Source of the DNA: Lentisphaerota bacterium
GTDB lineage: Bacteria; Verrucomicrobiota; Kiritimatiellia; RFP12; JAAYLN01
Assembly: GCA_012514915.1 (NCBI GenBank)
Contig: JAAYZJ010000503.1
Location: forward strand, 1-8,952
DNA: 8,952 nt
Reading direction: 5' to 3'
Shown here: piece after piece, positions 6,687-8,952 of the stretch
Layout: every line of letters begins with the position of its first letter
Position numbering within the stretch: the first letter of the stretch is position 1
Translations under genes and position numbers: made by a program
The notes under the pieces: model-generated
Databases searched by the model: none
What the model was told of the DNA's origin: nothing
The model's input: only the letters and a program-made list of their open reading frames with translations

Positions 6687-8122
6687 GGGATGCGGTCGTC
6701 AAATGGAGTCTCCGTCTCCTGCCGGTGGTGGGCTGGTGCGTGGCCTGCCGGCCTTTTCTCCGTCATGTTGCCGGCCGTGTTGCTGTTCCTGAACAGGGCG
6801 GCATGCTGCTGCTGGCGCTGGGCACGGCCGTCTGGTTGGTCTGGCGCGAGCGCGCTGACGGAAACGCGCGGTATGCGCCTGGTGGCGAAGCCGGTAGCTG
6901 GTGGCGCGCGACCGGCGCCATGCTGGTCTACGCGTGGCTTGGTAACCGCGTGCCGCAGACCATCGCCGGCGTCGCGGCGGTCGGTGCCGCCCTGCTGGCG
7001 CCAGGCCCCTGGCAGCGCGGCCGCTGGCCCGACCCCGCCGTGACAGGGCTGCTGGTGCTGGCGCTGCCGGCGCTGATGATGGTCGAGCTGTTTTTCGGTT
7101 ACCCGTTGCGACTGGTCGTCGCGTCGTTGGCGGGTACCCTGCTGACGGCGGCAGGGCTTCCTGTCACGCGTGAGGGGGCGACACTGTTCTGGCAGGGCGT
7201 CAGCGTGTGGGTCGATGCCCCATGCAGCGGCATCCGCATGCTCTGGAGCGGTGCGTGGCTCGGGCTGACAGCCTGCGGACTCCTGCGGATGCGGTGGGGG
7301 GGAACCCTGCTGGTCGGGCTCCTGACGGCCGCAATCGTCGTGCTGGCCAACGCCTTTCGTGTGACCGGTCTGTGTTTGGTGGAGGGCGGGCTTCTGCCGG
7401 GTGAGCCGACGTACCATGCCATGCTTGGCGCCATGACGTTCGCCGCGGGGGCGCTGGCGATCCTCGGCGGCGTGCGGTGGGTTGCCGGCACGCCTGCGGG
7501 GACGCGCCCCATGCTGCCGGCAGCCACATGCGGGCACGGCGCGAAGGCAAGGGGCCTGCGCCTTGCCGGCATGGCCTTTCTGCTGGCCTGTCTTGGCGCA
7601 GCGAGCAGGACAGGGGAACGGCCCCTGCCACCGTGCGACGCGTCTGTTTTTCCCGGCTGGCCTGCGGAGTTGGAGGGACGGCCGCTGCAGGAGGCGCCGT
7701 TGACCGCGCGCGAGGCGGCCTTCAACACGGCCTTTCCCGGACGGATCGCACGTTTCACGAGCGGTGAGCGGGTCGTGATCCTGCGCTGGGTGCTGCGTCC
7801 GACGCACCGCATCCACTCGGCCGCCGATTGTATGCGCTATGCAGGCTGGAGCATCCGGGCCGAGGCCCTCCACGTCGCGCCGGAGGGGAACTGGTCGGCG
7901 TTCACGGCGACACGCCAGGGCACCGTCCTGCGCATCCGCGAACGATGCTCCGGGGCGCCCGGCGAGACGTGGCCCGATGTGTCGGCCTGGTTCTGGGCGG
8001 CGCTCGGAGGACGCACCCGCGGGCCGTGGTGGATTATTACAGTTGTCGCACCCCAGGCACCTCAACTTGCGCTCAACTTGCGCTTGCTAACCGGGGAGGG
8101 GGAGGCTATGATTTACCATTAA
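6683..8122 (+). CDS. Exosortase with EpsI-like C-terminal domain
   Basis: A 479-residue integral membrane protease/transpeptidase-type enzyme that should cleave PEP-CTERM signals on the periplasmic side of the membrane. The family's catalytic triad is present: Cys181 in APCSGIR, Arg226 in NAFRVTG and His245 in TYHAMLG, each at the end of or between hydrophobic helices. About eight hydrophobic segments fill residues 1-265. Another helix (about 292-309) leads into a domain of about 165 residues with H375-R-I-H378-S-A-A-D-C383 followed by a Gly-Trp pair, like the His/Cys motif of EpsI, a family known both as a separate protein and as an exosortase C-terminal domain. The start ATG 6683 overlaps the preceding stop as ATGA and has no clear Shine-Dalgarno, so translation is probably coupled. 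The exosortase subfamily (XrtN or another) cannot be settled here. The last codons contain an 11-bp tandem repeat and a promoter for ftsH. Confidence 0.92.
   Translation: MRDAVVKWSLRLLPVVGWCVACRPFLRHVAGRVAVPEQGGMLLLALGTAVWLVWRERADGNARYAPGGEAGSWWRATGAMLVYAWLGNRVPQTIAGVAAVGAALLAPGPWQRGRWPDPAVTGLLVLALPALMMVELFFGYPLRLVVASLAGTLLTAAGLPVTREGATLFWQGVSVWVDAPCSGIRMLWSGAWLGLTACGLLRMRWGGTLLVGLLTAAIVVLANAFRVTGLCLVEGGLLPGEPTYHAMLGAMTFAAGALAILGGVRWVAGTPAGTRPMLPAATCGHGAKARGLRLAGMAFLLACLGAASRTGERPLPPCDASVFPGWPAELEGRPLQEAPLTAREAAFNTAFPGRIARFTSGERVVILRWVLRPTHRIHSAADCMRYAGWSIRAEALHVAPEGNWSAFTATRQGTVLRIRERCSGAPGETWPDVSAWFWAALGGRTRGPWWIITVVAPQAPQLALNLRLLTGEGEAMIYH
8061..8082 (+). repeat. Perfect 11-bp tandem repeat, possible operator upstream of ftsH promoter
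   Basis: CTCAACTTGCG occurs twice without interruption (8061-8071 and 8072-8082), ending one base before the predicted -35 at 8084. Two 11-bp direct repeats is the usual site shape for OmpR/PhoB-family regulators, with class I or II activation at this position. It lies within the exosortase coding sequence, and because 11 is not a multiple of 3 the repeat is not explained by repeated amino acids. A chance slippage duplication is the alternative. Confidence 0.5.
8084..8112 (+). promoter_or_regulatory. Probable sigma70-type promoter for ftsH
   Basis: TTGCTA (8084-8089; 4 of 6 matches) and TATGAT (8107-8112; 5 of 6 matches) are separated by exactly 17 bases. Such an AT-containing -10 stands out in this GC-rich DNA. 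Transcription would begin around 8118-8121, near the exosortase stop, giving a leader of about 55 bases before the ftsH ATG. Confidence 0.5.
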
Positions 8123-8138
8123 ACGAGCATTGTACCCT

Positions 8139-8157
8139 GGGCGCGCTCCTGGCGCCC
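8139..8157 (+). other. Hairpin in the ftsH leader
   Basis: GGGCGC (8139-8144) pairs perfectly with GCGCCC (8152-8157) around a 7-nt loop GCTCCTG. No T-run follows, so it is not a Rho-independent terminator. It would fold in the 5' untranslated region of an ftsH mRNA started at the promoter above, 16 bases before the ATG, and may affect translation or protect the mRNA. A second small palindrome, GAACGTTC, occupies 8166-8173 immediately before the start codon. Confidence 0.45.
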
Positions 8158-8173
8158 GAACCTTGGAACGTTC

Positions 8174-8952
8174 ATGGAACCCGATTCCCGCAAACCCGAT
8201 GAGCAACCGCCAACGCCTCCGCCGCTCCCGAAGCGGGCGGATGACCCCCGTCCGCCGCCACGCGCCATGCTGGCCTGGCTGGTCGTCCTCTTCCTGATCG
8301 GCATGATGGTGTTCGCACTGACCAGCGGCGGCCGGGGCGGCTACCGCGAGTTGGAAAACGAAGGCGTGTTCCGTGAACTCGTGGTCGCCGGCAAGGTCGA
8401 GAAGTGCGAACTGGTGCGGGAAAACTCCGGCAAGACGCTCATCCGCGGAACCCGTGCGGGCGAGGAGGACGACGGTACCGGGATTCCCAAGCGCTTCACC
8501 GTCAGTGTGATGCCCGACACGGAGGAATTGCGCGCGTTTCTCCGCGAGCACGACGTGACGCCGCGGGTCAACTACTCGAACCCGATCTGGGGCGCGCTGC
8601 TCGTCCAGTTGCTGCCGATTGTCGTGTTTCTCGGGTTGCTGTACTTCATTTTTGTGCGTCAGGTGCGCGCATCGGGCATGGGCGCGATGAACTTCGGCAA
8701 GAGCCGGGCCAAGATGCTCAACCAGGAAAAGTCCAAGGTCACCTTCGCCAACGTCGCCGGGATCGAGGAGGCCAAGGACGAGGTCGTCGAGATCATCGAG
8801 TTTCTCAAGGCGCCGCAGAAATTCGTGACGCTGGGCGGCCGCATCCCCAAAGGCGTCCTCCTCATGGGGCCTCCCGGCACGGGCAAGACGCTGCTGGCCA
8901 AGGCGATCGCCGGCGAGGCGGGCGTCCCCTTCTTCAGCATCAGCGGCTCCGA
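8174..8952 (+). CDS. ftsH: ATP-dependent zinc metalloprotease FtsH, N-terminal part (3' end outside window)
   Basis: The first 259 codons of FtsH, the membrane-anchored AAA+ protease that degrades misfolded membrane proteins and some regulators. Seen here are a proline-rich, charged N-terminus (residues 1-31), a first membrane helix (32-49), a periplasmic domain of about 90 residues, a second helix (140-161), the linker with VTFANVAGIEEAKDE and Walker A GPPGTGKT at 232-239. The Walker B, SRH and HEXXH zinc sites lie beyond the window, so protease activity is inferred from the family. ATG 8174 is chosen because no other start codon lies between the in-frame stop at 8120-8122 and it; the Shine-Dalgarno is weak (GGAAC at 8165-8169). 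It shares the reading frame of the exosortase, from which it is separated by 51 bases and its own likely promoter. Confidence 0.95.
   Translation, partial: MEPDSRKPDEQPPTPPPLPKRADDPRPPPRAMLAWLVVLFLIGMMVFALTSGGRGGYRELENEGVFRELVVAGKVEKCELVRENSGKTLIRGTRAGEEDDGTGIPKRFTVSVMPDTEELRAFLREHDVTPRVNYSNPIWGALLVQLLPIVVFLGLLYFIFVRQVRASGMGAMNFGKSRAKMLNQEKSKVTFANVAGIEEAKDEVVEIIEFLKAPQKFVTLGGRIPKGVLLMGPPGTGKTLLAKAIAGEAGVPFFSISGS

Noticed and set aside
6569..8065. Long open frame on the minus strand (498 codons)
   Set aside because: It is opposite the exosortase gene, whose catalytic motifs are clear, and its translation is low-complexity without membrane segments or motifs.
1..8952. tRNA, rRNA, CRISPR array, insertion sequence or prophage
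   Set aside because: No cloverleaf-like or rRNA sequence, no regularly spaced repeats, no transposase or integrase and no flanking inverted repeats were seen.

Overview
The window is a high-GC (roughly two-thirds G+C), densely coded bacterial segment. All genes run on the + strand, and the largest gap without a gene is about 130 bases. The combination of a membrane Ser/Thr kinase with a long periplasmic coiled-coil region, an exosortase/PEP-CTERM pair and an FtsH with a proline-rich N-terminus suggests a Gram-negative-type member of the PVC group (Kiritimatiellota, Lentisphaerota or Verrucomicrobiota). That placement is inference from gene content; no rRNA or other phylogenetic marker is complete here.

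Layout. 1-105: last 34 codons of an unidentified protein. 106-186: short gap with a hairpin plus T-run directly before the next start. 187-3123: transmembrane Hanks-type Ser/Thr kinase with two zinc ribbons after the kinase domain and a tandemly duplicated periplasmic coiled-coil module. 3124-3188: spacer with a 9-bp tandem repeat. 3189-4184: SGNH/GDSL-type hydrolase. 4185-4313: spacer with a possible promoter and a strong Shine-Dalgarno site. 4314-6686: polytopic membrane protein with a VIT domain, a vWA-like domain and a C-terminal PEP-CTERM signal. 6683-8122: exosortase with an EpsI-like C-terminal domain, overlapping the preceding gene by ATGA. 8123-8173: short leader. 8174 to the end: 5' part of ftsH, with a good sigma70-like promoter inside the end of the exosortase gene.

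The most interesting unit is 4314-8122: a two-gene, translationally coupled cassette in which the upstream product carries the sorting signal that the downstream product is predicted to recognise. It looks like a dedicated exosortase-substrate pair, and the substrate is unusual because five N-terminal helices already hold it in the membrane. It resembles the exosortase/VIT-protein pairs described as XrtN systems in Bacteroidetes, but I cannot tell from sequence alone whether it belongs to that family. A second point is the 11-bp perfect tandem repeat abutting the predicted ftsH promoter, which has the geometry of an OmpR/PhoB-type operator.
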